The notes beneath the pieces were generated by a model. It did no database searches. It saw nothing but the letters and a program-made list of their open reading frames with translations, and had not been told where the DNA came from. A DNA stretch of 43,039 nucleotides from Bacteroidales bacterium (GTDB lineage: Bacteria > Bacteroidota > Bacteroidia > Bacteroidales > UBA932). Below, piece after piece: positions 24,570 through 33,298 of the stretch (within the stretch, counting starts at the first letter, position 1; each line of letters opens with the position of its first letter). The DNA lies in contig SUYL01000062.1 of the NCBI GenBank assembly GCA_015060445.1, positions 1 to 43,039 of the forward strand, given 5' to 3'. Made by a program: the position numbers and the translations under genes.

Positions 24570-26774
24570 TTATTTGCAGTATTTGTCGAGCCATCCAAAG
24601 AACTCCCTGTTCCAGTGGACTGAGTTCTGAGGTTTGAGAATCCAGTGATTCTCTTCAGGGAACAGGAGCAGTCTGCTCTCAACACCCATCATGCGGGCAG
24701 CATTGAATGCAGCCATACCCTGGTCAACTGGAACACGGTAGTCCATCTCACCGTGGGTTATGAGGATAGGGGTATTCCAGTTTTTAATCAGTTTATGGGC
24801 CGAATTGCCGTAGTGGCGTTTTGCAATAGGGTTCTCATCCCAAGGGGCACCGCCGTTGTCCCAAGTAGGGAACCACATCTCCTCTGTCATCATGTACATG
24901 TGCTCCTGGTTGAAGATTCCGGCATGTGCAATAAGTGCAGAGAACCTGTTCTGGTGGATACCTGCAAGGTAATATACCGAGTATCCGCCGTAACTTGCAC
25001 CGGTTGCGGCTACTTTGCCAACATAAGGCTCTTTCTTCATATTGTCAACAGCCAACAGGTAATCCTGCATGTTCAAGCCAATGTAGTCTCCCGATATCTG
25101 CTCACACCAAGGCTGGCCGAATGCAGTTGTACCCCTTCTGTTAGGGAGGATTACAATATATCCCTGGGATGCCATTAGCCTGTAGTTCCATCTTGTAGAG
25201 AATCCCTGGCTGATTGTTCCCTGAGGGCCTCCAAGGCACATTAGGATTGCAGGGTATTTCTTGGTTTTGTCAAACTTAGGAGGATAAAGGATCCATGTGT
25301 GCATCTTTTTGCCGTCAACTGTGGTCATCCATCTCTGTTCCATAAGAGGGGTGTCAAGTTTGTCCAAAGTTGCCTTGTTCTCTGCTGTAAGTTCCTTGAA
25401 CTCTCCAGTCATAGGGTTTACTGTTACTATTTCAGCAGGACGCATCATGCAGGTGTTGGTAGTAATAAGTTGTGATACCTCTCCAATCTCATTTGCAACA
25501 GGAGTTACAGAGTTGAAGTCGAACAGTGCTTCTGAAGATGTAATTCTTCTTATCCCGTTGCCATAAGATACAGGGAGTGAGCCTGTAACCTCATTCCCCT
25601 CAATTGGAAGCCCCACCACTTTATTAACATCAACAACAAACAGGGCTGTAAGGGCATTTACGCAAGAGTTGAAATAAATCTTGTCGCTCTTTGGAGCCCA
25701 TGCAATACCCTCTACATTGTATTTGTAGTCTGTGGTGAGTTCTTTCATGAACGGACGGAAATCCCTGCTTCCCAAATTGGCAAGCACCTTGTCCATATCA
25801 ATTACAAACAGTCTCCTCTTGTCTGCCTCATAGCCACCCCTCTCCATACTTACAAAAGCAAGTTGCTTGCCGTCTGGAGAGAACAGAGGCTCAGTGTCGT
25901 ATCCCATCATCCCTGCTGTGAGGTTTTGGGTGGCACCGGTCTCTACATTATAAAGGTAGATGTCGGTATTTGTGGAGAATGCATAATCCCTTCCTGCAAG
26001 TTTCCTGCATGAGTATGCAATATATTTGCCGTCAGGACTCCATGAGAGTTGCTCAAGGCCTCCGAACGGAAGGGTAGGCAATTCAAAGATTCTCTCTGCG
26101 CTCTCCGGATTTGCAGTGTCCCCTGCAAGTATATCTGTAGCCTCTCCCACAAGTGAGCCGGTAAAATCTGCAATGTAGGTATGGGGAACCTCCTCAACAA
26201 AATGGTCCCAGTGGCGGTACATCAAATCTGTGTATGTCCTTCCCGACGATTTGTCGAGGTCGGGGTAAAGGTCTGCAGGTTTCACTGCAGCCTTCACACT
26301 TTTTACAAACATGATCTTGGAATTGTCGGGAGAAAGTTCAAATCCCTCAAATCCCTGTGCCCCTGCAACCTCAATCTCCTGGGAGATCTCTGTGCCGCTA
26401 AGGGTTGCAGTGTAGAGGTTGCCTCCCCTCATGTAGATGATCTTTGAGTCATCTATCCAGCGGGCGTTTGATTCGCTCTTTGGAGTATTGGTAATCTTTA
26501 CATTGTTTGAACCGTCTATGTCCATAATGTAGAGTTCCCTGTTCCCCTTGTTCTGCTCAATACTGGTGTAGGTAACGCCGTAAAGTATTTTTGAACCGTC
26601 GGGAGAAATCTGAGGATCACTCACTTTGCCCAGACGGTGCATAATTTCAGGGGTGTACTGGCCACCAACAACTTCAATGTCAGTTTTTGTGATTATTGGC
26701 TCGGAAGTATCCTTGCTGCCGCAGCCACATAGGGCAGATGCCATAAGCATAACCGGTAAAATGTATCTTTTCAT
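24570..26774 (-). CDS. S9-family serine peptidase lipoprotein (DPP/acylaminoacyl-peptidase type)
   Basis: A 734-residue exported peptidase. The lipoprotein signal ends LCGC (Cys near 18). Residues about 45-440 form a beta-propeller with repeated SPDGK-type blades (ISPDGSK, LSPDNSK, WSPDGKY, FSPDGKQ). The alpha/beta-hydrolase domain carries the triad S594 (GASYGGYS), D678 (HGEMDYRVP) and H710 (EENHW). It releases dipeptides or acyl-residues from peptides and resembles DPP5-type enzymes of Porphyromonas, though exact specificity is not visible. Its start is 6 bp after the 955-residue S9 gene, so the two are co-transcribed. Confidence 0.92.
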   Translation of the reverse strand: MKRYILPVMLMASALCGCGSKDTSEPIITKTDIEVVGGQYTPEIMHRLGKVSDPQISPDGSKILYGVTYTSIEQNKGNRELYIMDIDGSNNVKITNTPKSESNARWIDDSKIIYMRGGNLYTATLSGTEISQEIEVAGAQGFEGFELSPDNSKIMFVKSVKAAVKPADLYPDLDKSSGRTYTDLMYRHWDHFVEEVPHTYIADFTGSLVGEATDILAGDTANPESAERIFELPTLPFGGLEQLSWSPDGKYIAYSCRKLAGRDYAFSTNTDIYLYNVETGATQNLTAGMMGYDTEPLFSPDGKQLAFVSMERGGYEADKRRLFVIDMDKVLANLGSRDFRPFMKELTTDYKYNVEGIAWAPKSDKIYFNSCVNALTALFVVDVNKVVGLPIEGNEVTGSLPVSYGNGIRRITSSEALFDFNSVTPVANEIGEVSQLITTNTCMMRPAEIVTVNPMTGEFKELTAENKATLDKLDTPLMEQRWMTTVDGKKMHTWILYPPKFDKTKKYPAILMCLGGPQGTISQGFSTRWNYRLMASQGYIVILPNRRGTTAFGQPWCEQISGDYIGLNMQDYLLAVDNMKKEPYVGKVAATGASYGGYSVYYLAGIHQNRFSALIAHAGIFNQEHMYMMTEEMWFPTWDNGGAPWDENPIAKRHYGNSAHKLIKNWNTPILITHGEMDYRVPVDQGMAAFNAARMMGVESRLLLFPEENHWILKPQNSVHWNREFFGWLDKYCK

Positions 26775-26780
26775 ATAATG

Positions 26781-29648
26781 TTATTCTTCAATTAGTTCAT
26801 AACCCAAATCAAATCCCTTCTCTGTTGCAGGACGGCCGTGTTTCATCCATTTAGGGGCAGGGGCGCCTTTCAGATAATGGTCAAAGAACTGTGAAAGCCT
26901 TATGCTCAAGTCTTTTGCATTCCTTCTCTCTGCAAGGTTGTGCTCCTCGTTGTTGTATTGCAGCAGCCACGCAATCTTGCCGCAGCGGCGCAATGCTGTA
27001 AAGAACTCAATTCCCTGGTACCATGGAACTGCACCATCCTTGTCATTGTGCATGATAAGTACCGGAGTAGTTACATTTGGTACAAAGAATAGAGGAGAGT
27101 TCTCGTAATAGAGGTCATAACCGCTCCACAAGTCCTTGCCTATACGGCTCTGGCCCTGCTCATACTGTACCTGGCGGGTGATACCGCTACCCCAGCGGAT
27201 ACCGCCGTAGGCACTGGTCATATTTGATACAGGGGCACCTGCTCCGGCAGCCTTGAACTTGTTGGTCTGGGTAATCATATATGCAACCTGGTATCCACCC
27301 CAACTCTGACCCTGGATAGCCATGTTCTCCCCGTCAATCCAAGGGTAAGTCTTCTCAAGCATCTCAACACCCGGCATAATTGAACGCATTGCGCTCTGGC
27401 CAGGGTGGCCGTCCTTGTAATAGATGTCCGGAATGAATACCACATAACCGTTGCTCACAAACAATGGAATGTTTACTGTTGAGCGGCTTGGGGCAGGGGT
27501 GCGTGGGCTGTAAAGGCTCTCCGAGTACTTTTCGTAGAAATAGATCATTACCGGATATTTCTTTGTAGAGTCAAAATCCTCCGGCTTGAAGAGTAGTCCC
27601 TCGCAGAAGATATCATCCTCAGTCTGCCAGTTTACAAGTTCAACTGTACCCCAGTTGTACTCTTTCTGCTGAGGGTTTATGTCTGTAATCTGTTTCTGAG
27701 TCTTAAAGTTGTCGTAAGTGATGTAGGCATTGTTGCCATCCTCAAAATTGCCTCTTGCATAAATATAAGCAGCCTTCTTCCCTTTTGCAGGTTTTGAATA
27801 TGCAAGGTTCTTGTAAGTGTAAGGTCCCTCAATAAGTTTGCCCATTGAGTTCTTCTTCTTTTTGGCATCCTTCATTACAAATCCTGTCTCTTTTGTCTTG
27901 AAGTTGAATGTGGAGAAGTAAAGTGGCTCGCCACCCTTTATCTCCCTTACACCTCCAAATCCGGCAGGAGTATCAGAATCAGGGTCCTCAATTACTGCCT
28001 CTAAAGTAAGTCGGGTATTGTTGTTGCGGCCGTAACTCTCAGTGAACATTTTAGGCTCTGCAACCCCCTTAGGGTCAAATATCCAGTAGTCGAACCTGTC
28101 ATTGATAAGGAATGCGCTGTTGTCCTTGAACCATATAGGGCTTCCGTAAGGGCCTGCAAGGCTTGGGGTATCGTTATCCTCATCGTGGAATGCCACGCCC
28201 AAATTGCCTGTAAGGTCTTTTATTTCACCTGTTGCAAAGGTGTATTGCAGCCAGTTCCTGTTTATCTTGTCATAGATTACAACCCACTCTCCGTTAGGGG
28301 AAACGCTCATGCCGCCAAAACAGGCCTTCTCTTTAATGAGTTTTCTCTCTCCGGTATTTACATTTACAAGATAAATGTCTGTAAAGCGGCTGTAGTCCCA
28401 CTGGCTCTGTACCCTGTAGGCCTTGTCGTTTCCAATAAGAGCCCAGTGGGCCATCTTCTTGTTTGGAACGTTTACATTAGGAACATCAATGTCTCCCAAC
28501 TGTACAAACGGCTCGGAGAATGAAGTGTTTATGTAGGCGGTATATGTCTGTCTGAGGTCCCTGCTCCTTCTGAGCAACTGTACAGGCTGCAGATAATCAT
28601 CATGCCAAGACCATATGTCAAGTTGCGGCTGCTCAAACTCAACCAATGAGGTGTCTTTCTCAAGAGGTTTTGGTGCAGTGCCAAAGAACAGCCTTCCACC
28701 ATCCTTGCTGAAACTCAAAGAACCGTTCTCGCTCACAATCCAACCCTCCTTCAGGCCCTCCATCCTGTTGTTTGCTGCAACCTTCAAGTCTCCCGACAAT
28801 ATATTGTAGAAATATATCTCAATATTCTTCTTTGCAGCCTTTGAAGTGTCAGTGTTTGCGTAGAAAGCCAATGTCCCCACCTCGCTGAATACAGGAAGTT
28901 TAATCTTTGAACCTTTTGGACCGCTTATCACCTCCTTGCTTTCACCAGTGGCAACAGTGTAAAGCATAAGTGCAGGAACTGTAACGGTGTCCTTCTTTTC
29001 AGACTCAACGGTATATGCAAGTATGTCACCCTTCTTGTTGAATCTGTATGATGCCACGTTCTTGATGGTATCAATTGCAAGGGTGTTGATGTCCATTACA
29101 TAAAGTTCCTTTACAGGAGCCTTCTTCTCAGGTTTCTTTGCATCCTTCTTGTCCGCTGGTTTTTCCCCTTTAGGTGCAGGCTTCTCCTTTGCTGGAGTCA
29201 ACTCAAATGCAATGGTACTGTAAAGTTTGTCGGGAGTATTATGCGATTTGTAGTTTGCATATTTCTTTATCTCCCCGCTCCTTATGTCAATAATGGCAAG
29301 GGTGTCCTTAGGCATCTCATCCTTCTTTACCTTCTTAATCTTTGCAGTTCTGGTCTGGCTGAAAAGAGGTTTTATTACTGCCACCGCTTTGGTGCCGTCC
29401 TGGCTAATCTGTACACGTGTTGCCCTTGGAACCTCAATCTTTTTGTTGGCCTTAAGGTCTTCAATCACAAGTACAAGGTCTCCCTCTCCAGGAGAAACCA
29501 TATAGGTGAGAATGTCTCCGTTCTGTGGAACTGACAATCCGCGGAGGCTCTTCCACGAATCGTATACGGAGTGATCCAGAGCAGGCTTCTGGGCAAATGC
29601 CCCAAATGCCGCTACGAGTAATGCTAACGTTACTGCTAATCTCTTCAT
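26781..29648 (-). CDS. Large secreted S9-family prolyl oligopeptidase-like peptidase
   Basis: A 955-residue periplasmic enzyme with signal peptide 1-19 (GAFA-Q), no lipobox. The long N-terminal propeller contains a Lys/Pro/Glu-rich low-complexity insert (about 153-185, repeats of KPAPKGEK type). The C-terminal hydrolase domain (about 690-940) has the nucleophile S782 in GQSWGGY, a later MHNDKDGAVPW aspartate and NEEHNLA histidine. It is longer than typical DPP enzymes (about 700-750) because of propeller insertions. First gene of the two-peptidase operon. Confidence 0.9.
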   Translation of the reverse strand: MKRLAVTLALLVAAFGAFAQKPALDHSVYDSWKSLRGLSVPQNGDILTYMVSPGEGDLVLVIEDLKANKKIEVPRATRVQISQDGTKAVAVIKPLFSQTRTAKIKKVKKDEMPKDTLAIIDIRSGEIKKYANYKSHNTPDKLYSTIAFELTPAKEKPAPKGEKPADKKDAKKPEKKAPVKELYVMDINTLAIDTIKNVASYRFNKKGDILAYTVESEKKDTVTVPALMLYTVATGESKEVISGPKGSKIKLPVFSEVGTLAFYANTDTSKAAKKNIEIYFYNILSGDLKVAANNRMEGLKEGWIVSENGSLSFSKDGGRLFFGTAPKPLEKDTSLVEFEQPQLDIWSWHDDYLQPVQLLRRSRDLRQTYTAYINTSFSEPFVQLGDIDVPNVNVPNKKMAHWALIGNDKAYRVQSQWDYSRFTDIYLVNVNTGERKLIKEKACFGGMSVSPNGEWVVIYDKINRNWLQYTFATGEIKDLTGNLGVAFHDEDNDTPSLAGPYGSPIWFKDNSAFLINDRFDYWIFDPKGVAEPKMFTESYGRNNNTRLTLEAVIEDPDSDTPAGFGGVREIKGGEPLYFSTFNFKTKETGFVMKDAKKKKNSMGKLIEGPYTYKNLAYSKPAKGKKAAYIYARGNFEDGNNAYITYDNFKTQKQITDINPQQKEYNWGTVELVNWQTEDDIFCEGLLFKPEDFDSTKKYPVMIYFYEKYSESLYSPRTPAPSRSTVNIPLFVSNGYVVFIPDIYYKDGHPGQSAMRSIMPGVEMLEKTYPWIDGENMAIQGQSWGGYQVAYMITQTNKFKAAGAGAPVSNMTSAYGGIRWGSGITRQVQYEQGQSRIGKDLWSGYDLYYENSPLFFVPNVTTPVLIMHNDKDGAVPWYQGIEFFTALRRCGKIAWLLQYNNEEHNLAERRNAKDLSIRLSQFFDHYLKGAPAPKWMKHGRPATEKGFDLGYELIEE

Positions 29649-29685
29649 AATAGTTTATTTAAATTAAATTTTAATATCAAATTCA

Positions 29686-29713
29686 TTTGGTTGGTAAAAA
29701 TACACTATATTTG
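29686..29713 (+). promoter_or_regulatory. Promoter of the NifU-like/GGGtGRT operon
   Basis: TATATTTG (29706-29713) with TTTG at 29686-29689. The 16-nt spacer is short for the consensus. The start would be about 38 nt before the ATG at 29758. Confidence 0.45.
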
Positions 29714-29757
29714 CAAATTCACAAAGAATTGTTAACTACAAACATATTATTAAAGGT

Positions 29758-30459
29758 ATGATTTATACTCACGAAGTACAGCACATGTGTGTTGTAAAGA
29801 AAGGTCCTAACCACGGACCTGCACCTATTCCTGAAGAGGGAAAATGGGTGAGAAGCAAAGAGATAAAAGACATTTCAGGTCTTACTCACGGTATTGGCTG
29901 GTGTGCTCCACAGCAGGGTGCTTGCAAACTTACCCTTAACGTAAAAGAGGGTATTATCCAGGAGGCTTTGATTGAGACTATAGGCTGTTCAGGTATGACC
30001 CACTCGGCTGCTATGGCTGCTGAGATTCTTGCAGGCAAGACTCTTCTTGAGGCTTTGAACACAGACCTTGTTTGTGATGCAATCAACACTGCAATGAGAG
30101 AGTTGTTCCTTCAGATTGTTTACGGCCGTACACAGTCTGCATTCTCTGAGGGCGGTCTTCAGATTGGAGCAGGCCTTGAGGATTTGGGTAAAGGCTTGAG
30201 AAGCCAGGTAGGTACAATGTTCTCAACCAACGCAAAAGGTGTAAGATACCTTGAGATGGCTGAGGGTTACTGTACAAGAATGGCTCTTGACAAAGATGAC
30301 CAGGTAATTGGTTATGAGTTTGTTCACATGGGCAAATTCATGGAGGAGATTAAGAAAGGTACAGACGCTAATGAGGCTTTGAAGAAAGTAACCGGTACTT
30401 ATGGCCGTTTTACTGCTGAGCAAGGTGCTGTTAAACACATTGACCCACGTAACGAATAG
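29758..30459 (+). CDS. NifU-like iron-sulfur cluster scaffold protein, GGGtGRT-associated
   Basis: A 233-residue cytosolic protein related to the NifU/IscU N-terminal scaffold fold. Landmarks are GIGWCAPQQGACKLTL (C49, C56), then ETIGCSGMTHSAAMAAE with C77. The IscU-type third Cys is not obvious; C106 (LVCDA) and C171 (EGYCTR) are further candidates, as is C11. It lacks the C-terminal NifU-C domain. It is longer than IscU (about 130) with an N-terminal extension and C-terminal helices. The paired GGGtGRT gene follows after 12 bp. Cluster binding is inferred from cysteine placement. Confidence 0.8.
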   Translation: MIYTHEVQHMCVVKKGPNHGPAPIPEEGKWVRSKEIKDISGLTHGIGWCAPQQGACKLTLNVKEGIIQEALIETIGCSGMTHSAAMAAEILAGKTLLEALNTDLVCDAINTAMRELFLQIVYGRTQSAFSEGGLQIGAGLEDLGKGLRSQVGTMFSTNAKGVRYLEMAEGYCTRMALDKDDQVIGYEFVHMGKFMEEIKKGTDANEALKKVTGTYGRFTAEQGAVKHIDPRNE

Positions 30460-30463
30460 GAGG
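30458..30463 (+). promoter_or_regulatory. Strong Shine-Dalgarno for the GGGtGRT gene
   Basis: AGGAGG overlaps the stop codon of the NifU-like gene, 8 nt before the ATG at 30472. It is unusual here, where most genes lack such a site, and would allow coupled re-initiation. Confidence 0.6.
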
Positions 30464-30471
30464 AAACGAAA

Positions 30472-31485
30472 ATGGCTATAAGAGAAGTAAAATTTGAGAG
30501 TCAGGACCGTAGAATGCCGCAGATTCTTGCAGCATTGAATGCAAACGGTATCAAAAGCATAGAGGAGGCTAACGAGATTTGCGAGCAGTATGGCTTGGAC
30601 CCATACAAAACTTGCGAGGAGACTCAGCCAATCTGTTTTGAGAACGCAAAATGGGCTTACGTAGTAGGTGCTGCAATTGCACTTAAGAAAGGTTGCTCAA
30701 ACGCTGCAGATGCAGCAGAGGCAATTGGTGTAGGCCTTCAGTCATTCTGCGTTCCAGGTTCAGTAGCAGACGACCGTAAAGTAGGTCTTGGCCACGGTAA
30801 CCTTGCTGCACGTCTTCTTAGAGAGGAGACAAAATGTTTCGCTTTCTTGGCAGGTCACGAGTCGTTCGCTGCTGCTGAGGGTGCAATCAAAATTGCAGCA
30901 AAAGCAGACAAAGTAAGAAAAGAGCCTCTACGCTGTATCCTTAACGGTCTTGGCAAAGACGCCGCTATGATCATCTCAAGAATCAACGGTTTCACATACT
31001 GCCAGACTGAGTTCGACTACGCAACAGGCGAGGTTAAGGTTGTAAACAAAATCGCTTACTCAGACGGTCCAAGAGCAAAAGTTAACTGCTACGGTGCAGA
31101 TGACGTACGCGAGGGTGTTGCAATCATGCACCTTGAGGGCGTTGACGTATCAATTACAGGTAACTCAACCAACCCAACCCGCTTCCAGCATCCGGTTGCC
31201 GGCACTTACAAAAAAGAGTGCATGGAGATGGGCAAGAAATATTTCTCAGTTGCATCAGGTGGCGGTACAGGTAGAACCCTTCACCCAGACAACATGGCTG
31301 CAGGTCCTGCATCATACGGTATGACCGACACAATGGGCCGTATGCACTCAGACGCTCAGTTCGCAGGTTCTTCATCAGTTCCTGCACACGTTGAGATGAT
31401 GGGCTTCCTTGGCATCGGTAACAACCCAATGGTAGGTGCCACTGTTGCTGTTGCTGTGGATGTTGCTACTGCATTGAGCAAATAG
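30472..31485 (+). CDS. GGGtGRT family protein
   Basis: A 337-residue soluble protein named for the motif GGGTGRT (residues 263-269). It has several conserved-looking cysteines (CEQYGLDPYKTCEETQPICFEN in the N-terminal third, EETKCFAFLAGHE, LRCILNGLGKD, FTYCQTEF) and no signal peptide. The family has no assigned reaction that I know of. It is constantly found, as here, behind a NifU-like scaffold gene, so a role in Fe-S or related metal-cofactor assembly is inferred. Codons in both genes (CGT/AGA, AAA, GCA, GAG) resemble the ribosomal genes, suggesting high expression. Confidence 0.88.
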   Translation: MAIREVKFESQDRRMPQILAALNANGIKSIEEANEICEQYGLDPYKTCEETQPICFENAKWAYVVGAAIALKKGCSNAADAAEAIGVGLQSFCVPGSVADDRKVGLGHGNLAARLLREETKCFAFLAGHESFAAAEGAIKIAAKADKVRKEPLRCILNGLGKDAAMIISRINGFTYCQTEFDYATGEVKVVNKIAYSDGPRAKVNCYGADDVREGVAIMHLEGVDVSITGNSTNPTRFQHPVAGTYKKECMEMGKKYFSVASGGGTGRTLHPDNMAAGPASYGMTDTMGRMHSDAQFAGSSSVPAHVEMMGFLGIGNNPMVGATVAVAVDVATALSK

Positions 31486-31516
31486 TGTATTCTTCCCGCC
31501 GGGCGCCGGGCGCAAT

Positions 31517-31530
31517 CAAGTTCGCTTGAA
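31517..31530 (+). other. Small UUCG hairpin in 3' UTR
   Basis: TCAAG-TTCG-CTTGA, a 5-bp stem with a UUCG loop, 32 nt after the GGGtGRT stop. GC-rich repeats of GCCGGGC lie just before it. Confidence 0.5.
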
Positions 31531-31596
31531 TTCCCGCGGTGCGAAGATGACAATGTCAATTTCCTTCCCGATAATCTGTCGGGAAAATGATAATGG

Positions 31597-31626
31597 AAGG
31601 TGGTCTTTTGTGGGCCACCTTTTTTT
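31597..31626 (+). terminator. Terminator of the NifU-like/GGGtGRT operon
   Basis: AAGGTGGTC (31597-31605) pairs with GGCCACCTT (31613-31621), followed by seven T. Confidence 0.8.
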
Positions 31627-31667
31627 GTGCCTTTCCGCTTTTCCCACTTTCCATCTGCCCACTATCC

Positions 31668-31807
31668 CAAGACGATGGCACACCAGAACTGCCCCGCAGG
31701 CCCTCCAAAGGCGGTTTTGTGTGCCATCCGTAACATTTCTTTGAGAGTGGAACATGAAATGTGTCCTGGAGGTGTGTTTGGGGAGGGTTGGGTGTGCCAT
31801 TGTCTTG
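31668..31807. repeat. Inverted-repeat block in the GGGtGRT-MATE spacer
   Basis: CAAGACGATGGCACACC (31668-31684) is inverted at 31791-31807 with one mismatch in 17. A third arm, GTGTGCCAT (31719-31727), pairs perfectly with ATGGCACAC (31675-31683). The layout resembles the 9462-9603 block, and the arm words (CCAAGA...GGCAC) are similar. The rest of 31627-31929 shows no coding sequence. Confidence 0.55.
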
Positions 31808-31913
31808 TCGGGAAGGGGAGGCCTTTGGGATGTGAGGGAAGGCCTGGCAATTCGTGCACGTTCCTGCAATTCACCGTGGGCAGTTGATGTAAAGAGCCCA
31901 TTGAGATTTTTTG

Positions 31914-31921
31914 TATCTTTG
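31914..31921 (+). promoter_or_regulatory. -7 box for the MATE gene
   Basis: TATCTTTG fits TAnnTTTG and lies only 8 nt before the MATE ATG (31930), so the transcript would be nearly leaderless. Confidence 0.45.
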
Positions 31922-31929
31922 GAGCAGAT

Positions 31930-33258
31930 ATGAAAGCACAAATAACCAACAGGGAAATATGGAGCATAGCACTCCCCATTATGTTGGGGAATATGGCCCA
32001 GACCATCATCAACTTTACAGATACTGCATTCCTGGGGCATCTTGGGGTGGTGGCTTTGGGGGCATCCATGCTTGCCGGACTTTTTTATTTTGTTTTCACT
32101 ACGGTGGCGGCCGGTTTTGCAATAGGAATCCAGATTATTGTGGCACGCCGTTTCGGGGAGAGGAATTACGGGAGGATAGGGGTGATATTCCAGCATGGTT
32201 CCCTGTTTGTCCTGTTATTGGGGATGGTATTGTTTTCAATATTGTATTTCTTTTCAGATCATCTTCTGCTCTTTCTCATAGATTCGCAGAATATTTATGA
32301 AGCATCTCTGGAATATATAAAATACCGCCAGTGGGGAATTGCCTTTGTGTGTTTCAACTTTCTGTATAGGGCCCTGTATGTGGGGATATCCAATACAAAG
32401 GTGATTACATATTCTACCATAATTATGGCAGTTGTGAACATAGCGCTGGATTATTGCCTTATTTTTGGAAAGGGAGGCTTTCCGCAGATGGGTGTTGGCG
32501 GAGCGGCACTGGCGTCGTTGTGTGCTGAGATTTCGGCTTTTGTATTCTTTACGGTATATACTTATATTACATTGGGAAAGAAGGAGTACGGTATGTTAAG
32601 CCTTCACGCTCTGGAGCCTGAACTTATGGGGAGGATTCTGAAAATATCCACCCCTACAATGGTGCAGAAACTTTTCTCTTTCAGTGTATGGTTCATCTTT
32701 TTTGTACTTATAGAGAAGATGGGGGAAACCGCCACAGGAATCTCATCAGTTACAAGGAGCATCTATATGATACTCATAACCCCTTGCTTTGCATTTTCAA
32801 CCACCACAAATACTCTGGTGAGCAGAATTATAGGTGAAGGGAAAAGGGAACAGGTCTTCCCGACAATAAACAAGGTGCTGAAGAATTGCATGTTGTGCAC
32901 AATCCCCATTCTGATAATTGTTGCACTTTTCCCCGTTCAGATTGCCGGCATATACACAGATGACCTGGATTTTGCCCGCATGGTTGTCCCTTCCATTCTT
33001 GTAATATGCAGCGGGACAATTTTCCAGGGAATAGGCAATGCTTATTTTGAGGCTGTTTCGGGTACGGGAAACACCTCTGCTGCCCTGTATCTGGAGACTG
33101 CAATCCTGGTGGTATATATCCTTTTCATTGTGGCAATGACACACCTTACCACAAGGGTAGAACTGGTATGGACTGCAGAGATCCTCTATGGTGCACTGCT
33201 TGGAATCCTATGCTGTCTTTATATGAAGTTTGCAAGGTGGGACAGGAAGAGTATTTGA
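31930..33258 (+). CDS. MATE-family multidrug/organic cation antiporter
   Basis: A 442-residue inner-membrane exporter with 12 predicted helices. Opening residues IWSIALPIMLGNMAQTIINFTDTAFLGHLG match the MatE domain start, with the second half beginning near residue 236 (GRILKISTPTMVQKL). Family members expel cationic drugs or metabolites using sodium or proton gradients. Ends 41 bp before the exported DUF3108-like gene on the same strand. Whether the DinF or NorM subgroup fits better is not clear from sequence. Confidence 0.9.
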   Translation: MKAQITNREIWSIALPIMLGNMAQTIINFTDTAFLGHLGVVALGASMLAGLFYFVFTTVAAGFAIGIQIIVARRFGERNYGRIGVIFQHGSLFVLLLGMVLFSILYFFSDHLLLFLIDSQNIYEASLEYIKYRQWGIAFVCFNFLYRALYVGISNTKVITYSTIIMAVVNIALDYCLIFGKGGFPQMGVGGAALASLCAEISAFVFFTVYTYITLGKKEYGMLSLHALEPELMGRILKISTPTMVQKLFSFSVWFIFFVLIEKMGETATGISSVTRSIYMILITPCFAFSTTTNTLVSRIIGEGKREQVFPTINKVLKNCMLCTIPILIIVALFPVQIAGIYTDDLDFARMVVPSILVICSGTIFQGIGNAYFEAVSGTGNTSAALYLETAILVVYILFIVAMTHLTTRVELVWTAEILYGALLGILCCLYMKFARWDRKSI

Positions 33259-33298
33259 GTATATTTGTAAAAATATGTTAAACGAGCACTTTGTGGAG

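Noticed and set aside
31516-32196. 226-residue minus-strand ORF over the GGGtGRT-MATE gap
   Set aside because: It runs antisense into the MATE gene, crosses a clear terminator and inverted repeats, and has no recognisable domain.
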